A DNA stretch of 64,000 nt from Nereocystis luetkeana (Eukaryota > Sar > Phaeophyceae > Laminariales > Laminariaceae): positions 2,282,940 through 2,346,939 of the forward strand of contig JARUPZ010000019.1 of NCBI GenBank assembly GCA_031213475.1, in the 5' to 3' direction. The position numbers were made by a program, and so were the translations under genes. The notes below the pieces were generated by a model, which was not told the DNA's origin, ran no database searches, and worked only from the letters and a program-made list of their open reading frames with translations. Shown here piece by piece: positions 10,934 to 23,667 of the stretch (the stretch's first letter is position 1; each line of letters opens with the position of its first letter).

Positions 10934-11382
10934 TGAAGGAAAGCGAGTTTATTAGAAGCCTTAAATTAGAGTAGCGTTTGTTACGTAACATTTTTATTGA
11001 TAGTCTGCATTCCCTACAATGGCGTCGAAGGCAGGGTGTGAGATTCTGAAGAGCGAGGTCCGTGGTTCGATTCTCGCCTGCATCCCCCGAAAAAAAAGGG
11101 AAAAAAGGGGGATATCTCATGTTCAGGAACCTGTAAAACTCACTTAGAAAACACCCAGAAAGGAACGATGAGAGCAATGCGATCATTGCATACTGCAGAC
11201 TGAGTCCGGTACCGAAAAGTCGGAGGTAAAACTTGGATACTCACGGAGAGTCTCATCGGGGTTCCTGACTTACTCGCAAGGAGAGATAAGTCAGGTTTAG
11301 TGAGGGAGAATGTGGTGGACAGCGAGTTTAGAAGCCTTGAGCAGCGTTGTTTACGTAACAGTTTTAGTCTACATTCCCTTAA
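10934..11382. repeat. Direct repeat pair around a tRNA-like segment
   Basis: AGCGAGTTTA, GAAGCCTT, TTACGTAACA and GTCTRCATTCCCT occur in this order at 10934-11015 and again at 11319-11382. The first copy leads into a tRNA-like segment. Confidence 0.45.
11018..11085 (+). other. tRNA-like / SINE-like Pol III promoter segment
   Basis: TGGCGTCGAAGG resembles an A box and GGTTCGATTCTC matches a B box about 40 bp later, followed by CCCCCGA and A-rich sequence. The T-stem does not pair well, so this is not called a working tRNA gene. Confidence 0.25.
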
Positions 11383-12555
11383 GTGCGTAACTGCGACAGT
11401 ATGCAGTAAGCAAGAATATGCAGGGCTCTGCGGTGCGAGGATACATCCGCTCTGCGCTTCGATGTCACGCTCGTTGCCCACTGCGTCTGTAGAGTATTTC
11501 CACTGTTGCCGGTAGCCGTCGCTGTCTGTGCAGTTAGCGCTCTGCTGCTCAAATGGGCTATTCTGGCGATATCTTTATTGTTGGCATTTATTTGGAAGAG
11601 CGATATATCTCTGAACGCCTCAGAGCGCACGTGCATCAGTACAGGAGTACTACTGTAGTACCGGTACTTGCCAACGATTTTCATCGCGAGAGCAGGTAGT
11701 ACGACGGTAATAAGTCGTAAGGAGATTGCGCTCTGGTGTACTCGTCAATATGCGAAGGATATTATATTTTTCCATCGGGAAGAAGCCTGCAGTCTGGCTG
11801 TATGCATGTACATGGTACAACAGTATTAATAGTAGTGTACATTTACCTGGTACTATTAATATCGCGTAAGCGCGGCTACTCTCTACCTTTCCTGGAGCTA
11901 AGACAGCAACGTGCAGGTTCATGAATAAATGCACAAATCCAGATTGAGAGGACAGACACAGTGGCCATACGAGTACGTAGTCTGGCACCGGTAACTTTGT
12001 TTTTCGTTGTGGCGTGTTGAGGTCATGGACAGCGGGACACTTTGTATCCCTGGGCAGGTCTGCCTATTAAGCCGGTGCTCATTGGTACTCACATGTGTTG
12101 CTTGCTTAGAGATAGAAAAGTAGCTTTATGTCTTTCGTGCACGACGGAGGCTGAGACCACGCTCGTGCCTCTCTGGAAAACCCCTGGTTTTCCACCCAAG
12201 GTACGCCTTCCAAGTACTACCATTACGATCCCAGTGCCAGAACCCAGGTAATTACCGGGCTTTCAACCTCATACAAAGCAGTATCATAACACTATCCCAC
12301 TCTGATGAGCCGTATACGCAGAATTATGGAAAATTAATGGAAACCCCGATTCCACAAACTAGAACATGAGTCGAAGATGCGGCTCCTCAAAACCCACTCC
12401 CACACCTCTGAACGGCAAGGCAACGGAGCCGGCAAAGTACCTAAAAAAAAATGAAAGGAACACGTAGCCTTAAGGGGCAGGAAGAAATCGTCAAAGGAAA
12501 AATCGTCGCGTATACTTGAAGTTTACAGTATTAAAATAGTATGCATAATTAGCTA
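11383..12555. other. No gene seen
   Basis: AT-neutral sequence with one TACCTGGTA next to ACTATTAATA (11844-11856). No coding frame with splice context. Confidence 0.4.
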
Positions 12556-12559
12556 TTAA

Positions 12560-12756
12560 GGGTCGATCTTAACGAGGGCTGTTTTTCAGGGTTTTTTCGG
12601 TATTTCCCCGAGATTTCGGTATTTTCCTATAGGAAATAAGCAAGATTCTCGAAATTTCGGTATTTTCCTATAGGAAAAAAACGAGAAATACCAAAATTTC
12701 GGGAAAATACCGAAAAAAACTAATTTATAAACAACAGCCCTCGTTAAGATCGACCC
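12560..12756. mobile_element. MITE, 24-bp perfect TIRs, TAA target duplication
   Basis: A 197-bp element with terminal inverted repeat GGGTCGATCTTAACGAGGGC (continuing TGTT). It is flanked by TAA on both sides (12557-12559 and 12757-12759). The inside is AT-rich and itself partly palindromic around CCTATAGGAAA. A 3-bp TWA duplication with GGG-starting ends is typical of PIF/Harbinger MITEs. Confidence 0.85.
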
Positions 12757-12759
12757 TAA

Positions 12760-14358
12760 CACCTGATATTATTGTGTCATGTTATATCACACTAATCACA
12801 ACGCACGAACCTTGTGCCACCGTCAATACTGCCGGTGGTGAATGCAACGCACATGTATGCATATGCAAGCTTCATATCGGTTCTATAGCAACCTGGATGA
12901 CCTGACTCTCTAGGGTCCCTATTTGCCACAAAAAAGCAAACTGCTTCTTAGCCTCTGCTTTACAGCCTTAAGCATGCATCAACCACAACGACGCGGCACA
13001 GATGCCGAAGAGATGGACTGCGATTTGGCCAAAGGGTTCTGCAGTAGATCCGCTGATGATTATTAATAGGCCGCGAATGGAATCGGCCTTCCATTTCCTC
13101 TTCGGTAACGACGCCCCGCCAACATTTCCCCCTCTCACACAAATACTGCCAACATCACCGCCTTCCCCGCCCGCCACATCACCCCCCTCCCCCCTATCAT
13201 GAACACCCCATATCATGCTCGTTAGCCTCCTCCTCCGCCTCTGCGCTGTGTCCAGCGCGAAAAATGACCTAAAGCAGTGGACTAGCTCGAGCAGCGTCTG
13301 ACGCGGGGACTCTCAGGAATATGGTGCTCTCACTGAAAGCCAACCCGAAACTAGCCAGTCAGTCGTCATCATTCGCTTAGCCAGCTTCTTGCAGCATCGG
13401 TTCCACGTGCTCTGCCGTCTCGGCTGGGCAAATGATCAACTTTGGACTTTTCCGTTCACTGGAGGGTTGTGAAGTAACGGATTCCTTTCTGACATCTTGC
13501 AAACGGCGCGAACGAATCCAATCACAGTGTGGAAGCAAGGGGTGATGATATCAGGCTTTAGTACTCGCTCAGGGCTCAACACGATTTGGCCGCAAAAGAA
13601 AATGGCGCAGAGGTAAAGTACGTGCAGGCACGCAGTTTATAGAGAGTCGCAAAACTGGTGCTGACGTAGCGTCAGTAATTCATACCCAGTTAATTAATGG
13701 TGTTCGTGCCTGTCGTACACACACGAACGAACGCAGCACATTATCAAGAAGTTGGTTCTCGACCGTCCACAGTTCCTATATTCGGCGCTCCGAATCCACT
13801 GCGTCAGTGTGCTCGTCCCTGCCACCTCAACCTTACGATAGCGCACACGTTTTACAGTATCCAACCCGATACTAATCTAGCTGGCATTCCGCGCGGTACC
13901 TAGCCATGCCAAAAACACGGTACGAATCTGGGTTCTCCTTGAAACCCCACCGTGTAAATATATGGTGGAACCACCCGGGTGTAGCTTCTTGCATATCGTC
14001 TATTGGTAATTGTGCGTAAACATCAAGAACAACTTCGGGCCTATGCCTCTGCGCTTCCCAGAAAAATCATGGGAAAAGCAAGATCGACCACGACCCTTGC
14101 GAGGACTCGCTCGAACCAGAGCGTACTACCTGCTCGGTGCGCATAGCCAACGGCTGCAAATGAAGTACGAGCGAAAGCGACCTATACGACGATGGTGCTC
14201 CGTAGTCGGGTATATAGCAACGCTCACCTGCGTCTAGCATCCCCCCCCCCCCTTTCGACAACAGCAGTAAGGGTTACAAGACGTTATGACAAACACGCAA
14301 TAAACCGTGTACCTGGTACACAATACATTTTGACGGTGGTAAATGCGCGGAGGGGAGA
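12760..14358. other. No gene seen
   Basis: Only short frames. A Pro-rich frame at 13002-13202 comes from a C-rich stretch. Confidence 0.4.
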
Positions 14359-14453
14359 TTAACTCTTTTAGAACCGCAGTCCAGTTTTGGGGACAAACCA
14401 CTCATACTAAGTAGTTTGTCCCCAAAACGGGACTGTAGTCCTAAGAGGGTTAA
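14359..14453. mobile_element. 95-bp near-palindromic hairpin flanked by TTAA
   Basis: TTAACTCTTTTAGAACCGCA on the left mirrors CTAAGAGGGTTAA on the right; the arms meet at ACCACTCATACTAAGTAGT. TTAA at both ends fits a piggyBac-type target, but this is inference. A related hairpin is at 18562-18650. Confidence 0.6.
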
Positions 14454-14699
14454 GGGGTATATTTCATTGGCGATCTTCAGGAAACGAAACCGATACATTG
14501 AAGTCGTGGTTCTATATTGGCATATGCTTTCACCAAGTGATGCTTGCGTACTACGGTCGTGAGAGATAACTGTTAATAGCGGCCTTGGTCGAGCCTTGCG
14601 TGGTGCCGTACACACAGATAACCACTACAGTAGTAACTGCGAGAGAATCCACGATATTTCCTCGTGCTGGCTATCGATAGCTCAATAGTCCCCCCGCAC

Positions 14700-14970
14700 T
14701 GGCAAGAGTCTCTGGAAGTGGCTACACCGGAAATTAAATTTACGCATTGAAGCTGTCGTCCTTGTGCATGTCCACGTCACCTGCGGTTCTTAGTAGGAGG
14801 CAGCTCACCGTTCATGCGACTCACCGGACACCTCACGGCGCTTCGCGCTTGGTGCAGACAATGTCTGCCTGGTCGGTGAAAACCCGACACTCTCCGTTCC
14901 GGCATTGTAGGAAGGCGAGGGTCTATGGTCATACGACTACGGCCATGCATGAGATCGAGTACATCTCTCC
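14700..14970 (+). repeat. Repeat family D, copy 1
   Basis: Contains GTCTCTGGAAGTGGCTACAC, CACCTCACGGCGCTTCGCGC, GGTCTATGGTCATACGACTA and GGCCATGCATGAGATCGAGT. Same blocks at five other places in the window. Confidence 0.7.
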
Positions 14971-16737
14971 TATCGAGTACACCCCCCGCCACTGGCAAGA
15001 TTTCGTCCAGCCTCACCTGGAAAAGTTTAACATTCAAGTCGGACACAGCTGGCCAGGGCCTTCCGCATCCGGCTTGACCTCGCCCTTGGCTCCAACTGAG
15101 ACATATCGGGGGCTGGAAACAGACACGGTAAACAAAAATAATGGGGTAAGCCACAAGCAGCACGGGGATTTTGTTGGCAACCGGCCAGAGTGTAAAAAGT
15201 CGTCAATCGTCTGTATCCCAATATACAGGCAAATAATATAAATATGGGCTCGGGCTCGAAGTAAAAAGCACGCCTGAGGCACGACCCGATTGCACTCGCA
15301 CACGGCATGCACTCCATGGAAATGTTGTCGCCTCTATTTTTAGTAGGCTCTTTCATCTTGTGAAAAAGGGCGCACGCTGGAGAGAACGTCCTTGCCTGAA
15401 GACATGCTAGTACAACCCAACGGATCGCCGTGCTTGCGAAGACAGCACGCTTGCACTACTTCTCGCTGTCCATCGGCCCAACGGACGCCTACTCTTTGGC
15501 TCACGTTCTCGCCATACATGCCATCAAGAGTAGAAATTTATTAATTGGCCAGGGCGGTCTGCCCATCTATGAACTTGTACGCTGGGGGCGATTACGGGCC
15601 CAGCAATAGAAAAATGACCTACGTACTAGCTAGACGGCCATCACATGGGCAGGGCGCATGGACTTTTTTTTGTACCACTTACCGCATCGCTCTCCCGTGG
15701 AAGTAAAAAAGAGATGGCCTTCGCCGATCTTGTCCGCCACGACCTTGACCCCTGCGATGCGCACGAGAGCCTGCTCTATGTGCGTAGCAGTATTTCTGTC
15801 TACTGCACAGCACCGTGCGGTAGTGGCAAGGAGCGACGGCAGCAGATCGCACGAAAGCGGGTGGAGAACTCGTGGGTGTCATCGCGCCAACTTGTAGCTA
15901 CGGGCGACCAGAAGGGTGAAGGACATACGATGTGGGATAGAGACTTTCAAGAGCTACCCTACTAGCCTAATTTGATACGCATCGCATCTGCTCCGGAGAT
16001 GCACCGCTCTAAACCCAACGAGCCATCAACGAACCATCCCTTCACGCCATCTGCCCAACCGTCAATCAACCTCACCTTGATGTGGTGGCATTCTTCCCGA
16101 TGATCTGCGGTTCTCCGTAAGAGTGCGCTATAGTTGAAACCGTAGTTTTTCACAACTGAAAAGCTCCCGGCGGGCACTACGGCGTTGCAGATCCCATCCA
16201 TCGCCGACCCAGGCAAGTGGCCTTTGTTCAGAGGATGAGGCACGAGCGGAGAGAAGAAAGGGCATCATGTGAAGGTACTATTATACTACCTGCTATCTTG
16301 GATGACGCCTACAAGCAGGACCTGTACATGGCGATTTGATGGTTGTTGTCGGGTAATACGAATGGTTGAACACCGTTCACAGCAGCAACAGCAGCCCGGC
16401 AGTTATCGAAACTGACACAGCTACTACTGTGCAGCAGCAACCCCAGCTCAGCAGCAAAGCCCCAGCCATTGCTGGTGCTTCGAGATAGCGTCGTCGTACC
16501 TATTACCACGCTGTCAAAAAAAGTACCGCCTGTATATGTACGGGGCGACGTGGCGTGGGAAAGCCGCGGGCAGCAGTGGCGGCAGCAGCAGCGACAATAG
16601 CAAGGGTCTGAACCAATCGATTATCAATGTACAGCAGCAACCCTACAGGTAGCTGCCGCTGCTACGTACGCCTTGCTCTTGCCTTCACGTTTTCCGCTGC
16701 TGTCCTGTAGATGACGTGATCACTACGTAACGCGTAC
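14971..16737. other. No gene seen
   Basis: Short frames on both strands, AGC/GCA-rich bits near 16380-16650, nothing recognised. Confidence 0.4.
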
Positions 16738-16740
16738 TTA

Positions 16741-17365
16741 GGGTCGATCTTGACGACACGTATTATATTTCGTTTTTTCCTGAAATTTCGGCATTTCACC
16801 AAATTCAGCGAGGGTTGAATCTTCTTGAGTAAGTGGCTCAGTCGGCTCGGGAAATAATCGTCCACGCGGCACAGAACTGTCCCTACAGCAGCTGCGCTCG
16901 CGGAACCCGTGCGTGCGGTGGTCCCACTGTCATCGGTCTGACTCGCAGGCAGGTGTCGGTGCCTTGGGGAGTGAAATCCATCACCAACTCGTCACGCAAC
17001 AACGCCCAACGCTTGCCCAACGCGACAAAGTCTCAGCTGGTGTCCTCACCGAGCTCAGTCGGTCGACCACCTCCGTGCGGTCACCTTGTGAACTCGGTCA
17101 CGATAGCCCAGAAAGCTATTGCGCCTTCTGCGTTCGGCCATGACTTGCGAATGACCTTAGGAACGACCCCTGTCAGCCCTGTGCGCTCGCGAGTGGTGGC
17201 ACAGCTCGAGGGGTGGGGCGGCCTGATTCTCTACAGCCGCGTACCTAAATTTCCTGAAAACCCCTAAAAACTTCAAGACGTCATTGTTCGGGGTCGGAGT
17301 TTTCGGCTTTTCCCGAAAGAATTTCGGGAAAATACTGAATAAATAGTCCTCGTTAAGATCGACCC
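16741..17365. mobile_element. Longer member of the same MITE family, TTA target duplication
   Basis: A 625-bp element that starts GGGTCGATCTTGACGA and ends TCGTTAAGATCGACCC, with TTA at 16738-16740 and 17366-17368. The outer 60-130 bp on each side (AAATTTCGG and TTTCGGGAAAATAC motifs) match the 197-bp copy. The middle (about 16830-17240) is GC-rich and unrelated to the short copy, holding a 144-codon open frame without recognised domains; it may be captured host DNA. Confidence 0.8.
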
Positions 17366-17368
17366 TTA

Positions 17369-18460
17369 CTGCTGTCAACAGTATCTACACTATTAATAGT
17401 AGGATATCAACAGCCGCAGCCTATACGGCCAAAGCAATCAACACAGCTCCTGCTATCCACAACAGCATCCGCAGTTTTTCTGTTGCTGATGCTGCTGCTT
17501 CCTCGTCATGGCAGTGGTGTTGTAGCCGCTCCTATCGCCGTGGCCGCAACACGACTGGTAGCTGTACTACTGTTGGTCTAGATGTCGTCGTCGAAACGCG
17601 TGCTCGCAAGAAACTCTCACTACCTAGACCTGATCAGAACGCGGTGAAACGAAAGGTACGAGGCAGCGACACCTAACCCGCCAGGCAATGAGAGCACCCA
17701 CATAAGCCTCATAGCCGAACTCACGTTGTTTCGACATGCTGGGCGCCTTGCAGTCGCGTGTGTTGTAAGGAAAACGGACTTGGCCGTTAAGGTCGAGGCC
17801 GGTGTCTGTGTGTGCTTCCGGCGTCATGGTTGTCGAAGCACGAGGCCTTCCACACCACAACAGTTGGCTCACAGGAGCCCAAGGGTGAGCGTAGAATGGA
17901 CCCCAACTCAGAGAGTCCAGGGGTGTGAGCAGAGTGAGATATATCCAAGTGTGCGAAATGCCGAGTGTGTGCTGTGAGCGCGGGCCTTGCGGCGTGATGC
18001 CAAGCAAGTGCGACGCGATGCTAAGCAAACTGGGTCTGCTGATTGGCCAATGCCATGCTAAAATGGGTTTCCACACATTGGGTACGTTGCGATGCGAAGC
18101 AAATGGAGCAATATGATTGAAGAATGCTAAGCAGGTCTGACCCGGTATACGAGAGACTCGCCGAAGGCTGCAGTATAGTTTTGGACCCGTGACGGAGGGC
18201 CTCTACAGTAGCCCCTAGCCTTGATACTTGAGCTCAAGTTTTAATACTGCTTCACCTGCTACATGCGACTAACAGTACCGAACGACTCATGATAAACATG
18301 TTGGAAAGTGAATAACGATAACCGGTACCTGGTAGACTAGGTATGGATTGCCTCTTGCTACTCCTCAATTTTGGATGAAGGCAAAATAACCATCAGCCGC
18401 ATCAGGGCCGGTCCTGACGAAGGAAAAAAAAACGAAATAAAAAAACGAAGAGCAGAACTA
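17369..18460. other. No gene seen; short GATGCTAAGCAA echoes
   Basis: CTATTAATAG palindrome at 17390. At 17990-18140 the words ATGCCAAGCAA, ATGCTAAGCAA, ATGCGAAGCAA and ATGCTAAGCAG recur in 150 bp. Confidence 0.4.
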
Positions 18461-19305
18461 AGGCATATGCCAATGAAAACGCAAAGTTCTCATAAAAGTT
18501 TGAGTTCCAAAGGTACCCGTCAGAATTTTCAGGTACAGCTTGCTATGGGCACGTTTCTCAGCCCTTTTTGAACTGCAGTCCCGTTTTGGGAGCAAACTAC
18601 TTGGAGTTTGAGGGGTCTGCCCCCAAAACGGGACTACAGTCCCAAAAGGGTCAAAACGGATGGTTCCAAACTTTCTTGAAAACCCGCAAAAAAACAATTC
18701 CGGGGCCGATGTTGGGCCAAGATCGGCTCCGGAAAAACTCAGGCGGATGGTCGGTTCGAAGCGGCGAGATTCCGAGTCCTCGACAGACATCGATCGACCA
18801 AACCAACGACTGCGTCATGAATTCTGAACCGAGTGCGCTCGTTAGGGGTCCGACCTACCCTAGGGTCACCGTGTTCACAATGGCCGGTGACATGTGGTGG
18901 GCGCTGGCCAGGCGTATGATATGAAAACGATTGGCCGCTGGTGTGCACAAAACAGATGGAAAAAGCTCGATCCGTCTCGAACGGAAAAAAATAGTTTTTT
19001 AATCAGGTTTGGCAGGATAAACCCGTTGGTCTTGCCCGTCACCAAGCGGGTTGGCCGTGGGCTGAGTCTATGTCGAAATCGAGCGTCTATCGTCGCACAA
19101 GCTGATTTTTACCAACGTGTTGACAATTTGCAACGATAAAAAACAAATTGCGCCGCATGCAGCCGTTAGAAAAAAAGGAAGAGAAAATCAAACATGTTTT
19201 CTTTTTTTCCCACGGCGGCGGTACGAGGCTATTTTCGGCTGTTCTTTGAAAGCAATCTGCTTGAAATAAAACTTTTTGACTTCACGTTTCCGTTGGCATA
19301 TATCT
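18461..19305. mobile_element. Family C TIR element with a small hairpin inside
   Basis: Ends are ATGCCAAT near 18466 and GTTGGCAT near 19292. The body shares the ATGTTGGGCCAAGATCGGCT, CATGAATTCTGAAC and GTCTATGTCGA.ATCGA blocks with the other copies. A hairpin element lies at 18562-18650. Confidence 0.7.
18562..18650. mobile_element. Hairpin related to 14359-14453, inside a family C element
   Basis: Arms CTGCAGTCCCGTTTTGGG and CCCAAAACGGGACTACAGTC. The flanks are TCAG and TCAA, not TTAA. Confidence 0.55.
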
Positions 19306-20029
19306 AAGGGCCCGGCTTCACGAGAAACCTTTTTCATGATAATCGAACAGAAAAAAAAATGAATTTGAGTTGAATCGAATGGAATTTCGTGAAAAACATG
19401 CCTCTGGGTCCCTGTCGACTAATAGCGTATTTTGCTGAAAATCGAACGCACAAGGCCAACGAACACCCGAGAGCAACCAACGATGCGAGCGACGGCCCGC
19501 GTCCTCCCCGGGGCGCCGCGGTCAGCGGCCGATTGTTTCTGCCGGCACCGCCGAAGAGGCTATCGTTCTTGGAATGTCTTGGGTGGCTGGCGCAGCCCCG
19601 AAGCCCCAAGCAGGCAGCAGCGACGGGGATACAGCGATTGAGCTTCTGAGCGAAGTCGTGACCTGGTCGGTGCTCGTGTGGTTTGCGAGGCAAAGAGGGA
19701 TGAAAAAGTGGGTTTGCGACGGCCTTGTTATTTTTTTTAGGCGCCGCGGATGGTCTACACTGTGCTAGGGGCCGTCGGACCTCGCGCTGTTGCTGCTCCG
19801 GTGGTCCTGACTTGAATCTCACCTGTGAAGCAGTCGACGACACGGCTTAAGTTTGCGTGGCTTTCTTCGTGTCAGGAACATGCCACGTCGAGTTGGTCAA
19901 ACTCCCCAAATTGAATAACGCGAAGAACACAGTATAAGTCGCAGAAGACTTCTTGTCGAATTCGCAAATCGAAAACAGTCTTCCAAATAAACGGATTTGT
20001 TGTGCATTCAGAGATTCGAGCAAAGGCCA

Positions 20030-20402
20030 AGACCAGCTGCTGTTATTGTGACCTGGCGCCGCGAAGAAACGTGCGGGGTGCGCCGCACTGCGCGTAGGAC
20101 CCGAGCATCCGAGCCAACGCTGACTGCCTTCGGTCTGGCGGCGAAGAGATGTGCCAAGTGCGCTAGAGTCAACCTGTCTTGGTATTTTGTGTTTTGGTAC
20201 AATGTGGCTGACTGACTGCTGCTGCTGCTATCTAAGAGTACGTATCCACAGAGGTGCGCACCAAGTGCGCTTCTCTCGGCCTCTAGGCCCGACCGCGCGT
20301 CGAGCACGAGGCAACTTCGCTATACAGCTGTCTCACCATCCAACTTATCGATCGTTCTGCTGCTGCTTGCTGTCGCGAATAACATTTTGGACTCACAGGC
20401 CA
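20030..20402. repeat. Dispersed repeat family B, copy 2
   Basis: Partner of 3690-4155 in the same orientation, with several small deletions. It sits directly next to the Harbinger-like remnant. Confidence 0.65.
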
Positions 20403-20534
20403 TGCCATTTTTCGATTTGAAAAATTGATAACCCAAGTCGTCGGATTCTGGGCCAAAATCTGACGACTTGGGGCATCGGATTCTCTTACGAGTATAAAAA
20501 AAAACGGTCAGATTTTGCATAGGGGCGGACTGCA

Positions 20535-21385
20535 TAAGGCCAATTCTTATGCAGTCGGAAACGTGGATTGAAAAAGCCGCTTTCCGATCGATTTTTTTAT
20601 CAGCTGGAATGTGAATCGCTATCATACCGTTCTTATTTTCGTCCGTCGGATGGAATGCACAGTTTTTGTGTTTTTTCTGGAGGCATTTGATGTAAGGGAG
20701 TGACTATTAGTAGATTGGCTAGCTCAAAGAAAAAGGAGTAGGGTAGGCGGAAGTCGGCTCGAAACTGCTTCGCCGTATTGCTCGTAGGGTCGGAGAGGTC
20801 TTCATCTTCCAGCAGCTGCGCCCAACCACACATATATGCTGATGCCTCGCTTCTTCCTCAAGCAGCGTGTGAGCTTCACACGCGGAGCGTTCTCCTCCAT
20901 CTCGTCCTCGAGCCCATCGCGGCGCTGGACTTCTTCGAGAGACGCCAAAAGCTACAGCCAGAACAGAAGCTGTTGTCAAAAGGTCATCGATACCGCGCAC
21001 TGCGCCCATCGAGTGCTGACACGCGCTGCTGCTGACGGCCGTCGATAAGGCTGTATCACGCTGACCCGCGGCGAGCAGCAGCAGAGATGACAGCAGCCAA
21101 ACCCGTCGCCGATGTGGTGGCGTGACGTAGTGTCGTATGTCGTGTTGTGGCGTGGGTGTGTGATACTCTTATGCGGCGGGACTTTCATACTTTTCCGACG
21201 CATGAATCTGACTGGCGTGTTGGATCGAAAATCTCAGTTTTCTTGGCTGTCTGGCCCAGTTAAAAAAAATAATCGAAAAATCTTGGATTGAAAAGGCGCT
21301 GTTTCAACTGCTTAAGAAGCCATTTTTTTGTCTCCGATCGGAAACCAGCTTTTTCAATCCATGTTTCCGACTTCATAGTAACCAG
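20535..21385 (-). mobile_element. PIF/Harbinger-like DNA transposon remnant
   Basis: The ends are inverted: AAACGTGGATTGAAAAAGC on the left (about 20560-20580) faces GCTTTTTCAATCCATGTTTC on the right (about 21348-21367), and the match continues outward to GACT.CATA. Between them, on the minus strand, lies a transposase N-terminus. About 0.85 kb is far shorter than an autonomous Harbinger element, so the DDE core is missing. Exact ends and target duplication were not resolved. Confidence 0.55.
20633..20833 (-). pseudogene. N-terminal fragment of a HARBI1-like transposase
   Basis: It reads WAQLLEDEDLSDP, then AKQFRADFRLPYSFFFELAN and a basic end. The pattern FR..FR.PY..F..L is that of the helical region before the DDE_Tnp_4 nuclease domain of PIF/Harbinger transposases. 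The three catalytic acids are absent: the frame runs to the left end of the element at about 20630. Upstream reading on the same strand is frameshifted. Confidence 0.5.
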
Positions 21386-21399
21386 AGCTGTTCACGGGT

Positions 21400-21560
21400 C
21401 GGGTCCAACCTCGCCGGTCAGGTCGGACCGGATCGAGTGAGGGTGACCCGATCTGATCTGTTGGAGTTTGAAACCCGACTCGACCCGACTCGACCCGACC
21501 CGACCCAATCCGTGAGATTTCGATTAGTTCCTGGGCTAATCCGGCGGGTCGGGTCATAAC
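21400..21560. repeat. GGGTCGGGTC-rich low-complexity stretch
   Basis: CGACCCGACTCGACCCGACC type pentamers on one strand, with the complement GGGTCGGGTC at both edges. Confidence 0.5.
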
Positions 21561-22293
21561 CCGTGAATACTAATAACTGGCCTAAGCAGATGCTTTCATT
21601 TTTGGGATCGAACAATACAAATCTGAAACTCGACATCAAAGCGCATACCCTGGTAGGAAACAGCCTCCAGACCTATGACAAGGGGAACGCGAAGTTTGGA
21701 AGTGTGGTTTCAAAGATGTTATAGTGCCATATCTTGTTTATCAGATAGTCGTGTTTCAAATCCTTCCGGCATGCGCATAATCGGAGACGAAAAAAACGCT
21801 AAATGTCGGATTCTTAGAGCCGGGCCTGACGGGTTCAAAAAACGAAACAAAAAAAGAAACAGCAAAAATAAAGAGCACGTGAGTTTCATTAGCCAAGTTT
21901 TAAAAAGTAGAAGTAGAGATCGGAGAAAAAAAAATTACCTTTATTTCTCCAAAAATTATCTCGAGGTAATTTGGTTCGGTAAAAATTTGGAACAAACTGT
22001 AGAAAAGACAAAAATTAATTCGAAAGTTGCGGTATCTGTTGTCTCTGTGTTCCATTGGCCTACACGCACCGGGCATTACACCAACGCAGAACGCATCTCC
22101 AAGGATTGAAACACCGAGCATTTTCAATGCCTCCTCGCACCATGCTGCTTGCTGTACACAACACGACAACCGCTGGGAGCACAGAGGCTCGAGAGGTGTA
22201 GCTGGAGTATAACGCGGACGAGCGGCGTTAGATTGTGCCAGCGGGCCGCCGGCGGCCCGCTGCTACCGTGCACGTTTTCGCCCGCTTGGTGCC
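21561..22293. other. No gene seen
   Basis: Short basic frames only; no splice-supported exon found. Confidence 0.35.
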
Positions 22294-22644
22294 GTGGAGG
22301 ATGCGTGGTCCCGAAAGGACTCGTACTCGTGCTCGTACCGCCTTGCTTCTAGAGCGCGACAGCATGACAGCTCGCGTATCATTTTAGTTCCACGATATTG
22401 CAGTAGCAGCAGCAGCAGCAGCGACCGTGGCGGCGGCGGAGCGGAGCGCGCCGGCGCTATGGCATGCGTAGGCCAAGCGCAGCAGCAGCAGCGGCAATCG
22501 AAAAAATGGAAGCTGGTACTGTTGCTGGTGCTGATGCTGTTTGTTTTTGTTGCCCAAAAGCTGGCTACTCTGCACGTCTACGTAGAAAACGCGCTGCAAT
22601 CATTCAGCAGTCGGCCAGCGTGCTGGCCCCGACTGCTTGAATGA
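22294..22644 (+). CDS. Possible small membrane protein ORF
   Basis: The frame has an AGC-repeat Ser run, a Gln-rich stretch (QAQQQQRQ), a basic KKWK and a strong hydrophobic helix LVLLLVLMLFVFV, then a short polar tail to TGA. An internal Met just before GQAQQQQ would give a 62-residue protein with one membrane segment. No homology is recognised. It lies 1 kb upstream of the decarboxylase exons on the same strand and could also be an upstream exon, but no donor was found. Confidence 0.2.
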   Translation: MEDAWSRKDSYSCSYRLASRARQHDSSRIILVPRYCSSSSSSSDRGGGGAERAGAMACVGQAQQQQRQSKKWKLVLLLVLMLFVFVAQKLATLHVYVENALQSFSSRPACWPRLLE

Positions 22645-23645
<1,001 letters not shown>

Positions 23646-23667
23646 TACACTTTGTTACGTACTGTAG

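Noticed and set aside
16833-17267. 144-residue frame as a transposase
   Set aside because: It lies in the long MITE but shows no DDE or DNA-binding motif.
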